64,000 bases of DNA. It comes from Sclerurus mexicanus (Eukaryota > Chordata > Aves > Passeriformes > Furnariidae). A model generated the notes under the pieces. It did not search any database. It worked only from the letters and a program-made list of their open reading frames with translations, and had not been told where the DNA came from. Both the position numbers and the translations under genes were made by a program. Location: NCBI GenBank assembly GCA_013396755.1, contig VWZF01006727.1, positions 124,215 through 188,214 of the forward strand. The letters run 5' to 3'. Positions 62,061 to 64,000 of this stretch are shown piece after piece; position 1 is the first letter of the stretch, and the number at the start of each line of letters is the position of its first letter.

Positions 62061-64000
62061 CTAGTTTCCAGTTTCATTCACAATTCTTTTTCTCTGCTAT
62101 TTAATTTTGATTTTCCCTTCAAGTATCTAGTGATGTATTCCCAACTCTAAGATTTTCTGGGTACTTTTGTCTGGCTAGACATAGTCGGATAGGACAACAT
62201 CTCCACATAGGTCTTACGTCTTCTTCTTTCAAATGAGACCTCCAGAAAATTATATATTAAGTCCTATAGTTTCCTTTCTCCTTGCTTCATCTTCTGTGGT
62301 TTTAGTCCAGGTTGGTCAGTGCCCCAAGTGTCTAGATATGACATCTGGGAGAATTTCTAGAGAACTAGCCATAAAGTTTTACAAAGTATCCCTGAAAATG
62401 GTTTTAATCTGGTTTCTAGCAACTTCAGGTTCTTAGAAAGGAGTTATTATTTATCAGCTCTTCAGCCACTGAATTGTGCTGTGCTCTCACTTCATATTTC
62501 TTGAGCTGCTCCTCTCATTTTCTTCTTATCAATCTCAGTGAAATAACACGCAAAGCAAAAGGGTAGGAACCCTTCACAGCAAGTTTCCGTCTTTTTTATG
62601 TCAGAATACTTGGTTTCTCATGATCCTTATGCTCCTTCCTGCTGCTCAGCTATGTAAAGTATACATAAAAATACCAAACACTTGAATATAACCTCTACCA
62701 GATAAAGGAGTAAACAAACACATCTCTTCACATCCCTGCAGTGTGTGATTCTGCACCACTGCAATTAACTGCAAGTTAATGAGAAGTTCAAATTTTGAAT
62801 TAAATTTTGAATTAAAAGTTAAAAGATGTTTATAAAAATTATCATCTTTGAACTCTGCCATCCTCAGGCTGACAATATTGTAAGAATTTAATTACTGATA
62901 AAATTTCTTGCATTTTTTGTTTTTAGTCACAGCTGGAAACTTTACAAGAACAGCATCTCTTAGCAAGTTATTTTCAAATGTTACTCTGCCCAGACACCAA
63001 ATAAACAGATACTACATTTCAGTATCAGATTAAAACATTTATTTTAAAGGCAATTCTAAACCTAGAAGAAAGATTATTTTCCTTAAATTTATTTTCATTT
63101 ATTTAAACAAGCCAATGGAAAAAAAAACGTTAACATCAGAGGGGTAGAGGAGACATTCCAGTGACAAAAAATCCAGGGAAATCTTACACAGGAATCTGGA
63201 CTTCGTGTTTCTTCAGTCCAGTGCAGGAGATGGCACATGGCACCTCAGATGAGGAGGCACTGCAACCATACCACTCTCTCCTCATATGAAAGTGCCTGAA
63301 TTAGGCACTCAGGAGAAAGTACCTTCCAGTAGCCCCTCTTTTGTGTGGGTCTCACTGCAGGACACCAGTTTGATACAGAGTTCTGTTGGACTCCCCCATG
63401 CAATTTCTACTGCATCATGCAGCAGGACTGACATGAATACAACAAGCAAAATACTATATATTTGAATCTCTAGAGCACGCAGAACCCTCATAAAAAACTG
63501 CAGGTGACATCACCTCACACATGTTTCCTCATTTAAAGTATGAAAATTAGGAAACTGCCAATATAAAACCCAAACTTTGATGCACTTACTAAATTTTAAA
63601 CCAAAATCATTCTCCTTCAGTGGTAGCCTTGTATAGTTGTGTGTGCATACATACATATTATATTCTATCTACACATCAATAATAGTATACACTTTTTGGT
63701 TTTAGTGTGAGAACCAATAACTCAGAGAATCACTGGATAAACTAATTGTAAGATGTTACATAAGATGAGACACAGGCATAATACTTGAAAGGTGTTATAA
63801 TATATTATAACCATAGTTATATAAATTATTTCTAGGATGTGAAGATCCAGTCAAACTAATTTTAGCGGGATCATAGTTTCGAATGTCTTTCAAAGTTCAG
63901 GAGAATTAATGGAAAAGTTGATTCTGGTGGCAATGAGGATATCACAACTTTGAGGGAGAGGAAGGGTGAGGGTGGAGGATGAAAGAAATTTTTATTTAAT
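62061..64000. other. Anonymous DNA to window end
   Basis: No recognised gene or transposon. A 12-bp unit AATTTTGAATTA is tandemly duplicated at 62791-62814. No continuation of the ERV internal region is seen after 62060. Confidence 0.4.
62791..62814. repeat. Exact 12-bp tandem duplication
   Basis: AATTTTGAATTA occurs twice head to tail. Confidence 0.9.

Overview
The window looks like a gene-poor stretch of a bird nuclear genome. The evidence is many copies of CR1, the dominant avian LINE, on both strands with their characteristic 3' ends (close to ATTCTATGATTCTATG). There are also ERV3/ERVL-like long terminal repeats of a type common in birds (TGTCCTGGTT ... TTAAACCATGACA), an AT-rich and CpG-poor background, and a single-exon bitter taste receptor gene. 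LTRs of this kind are especially familiar from songbird genomes, so a passerine is my best guess. I cannot name the species or chromosome.

Layout. At 0-4 kb lies the only intact gene I can support, a 321-codon TAS2R (type 2 taste receptor) on the minus strand at 2881-3846. It has a TATA-like box about 100 bp upstream and candidate poly(A) signals downstream. At 6.6-6.84 kb, about 2.8 kb upstream and in the same orientation, is a short decayed fragment that aligns with the TM1-TM2 part of the gene and carries stop codons. I read it as a relic of a second TAS2R, so this was probably once a tandem receptor cluster. From 7 to 25 kb there are CR1 pieces (7.4, 10.4, 12.5-13.4 and 25.1 kb) in otherwise anonymous DNA. 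A probable solo LTR lies at 25.5-26.1 kb with an imperfect 5-bp target duplication. More CR1 pieces follow at 27.6, 33.1, 36.2, 37.5, 38.7, 40.8 and 41.3 kb. The 38.7 kb copy has an expanded pentanucleotide microsatellite on its tail, and the last two form an inverted pair. A possible ancient MIR-like SINE sits at 46.6 kb, and an assembly gap of 25 N at 50.8 kb directly precedes an internally deleted CR1 ORF2 fragment. At 57.1-57.9 kb is an unexplained stretch with unusually many CpGs and offset open frames. At 60.4-62.1 kb is a composite endogenous retrovirus: a plus-strand LTR and leader running into a minus-strand LTR of a related family.

No multi-exon host gene, tRNA, rRNA, snRNA or CRISPR could be recognised. 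I cannot exclude that the window lies in a large intron, or that it contains short exons or lncRNAs. Most open frames in the anonymous DNA look like chance frames or repeat-encoded frames. Subfamily names for CR1 and LTR copies were not assigned because that needs a repeat-library comparison.
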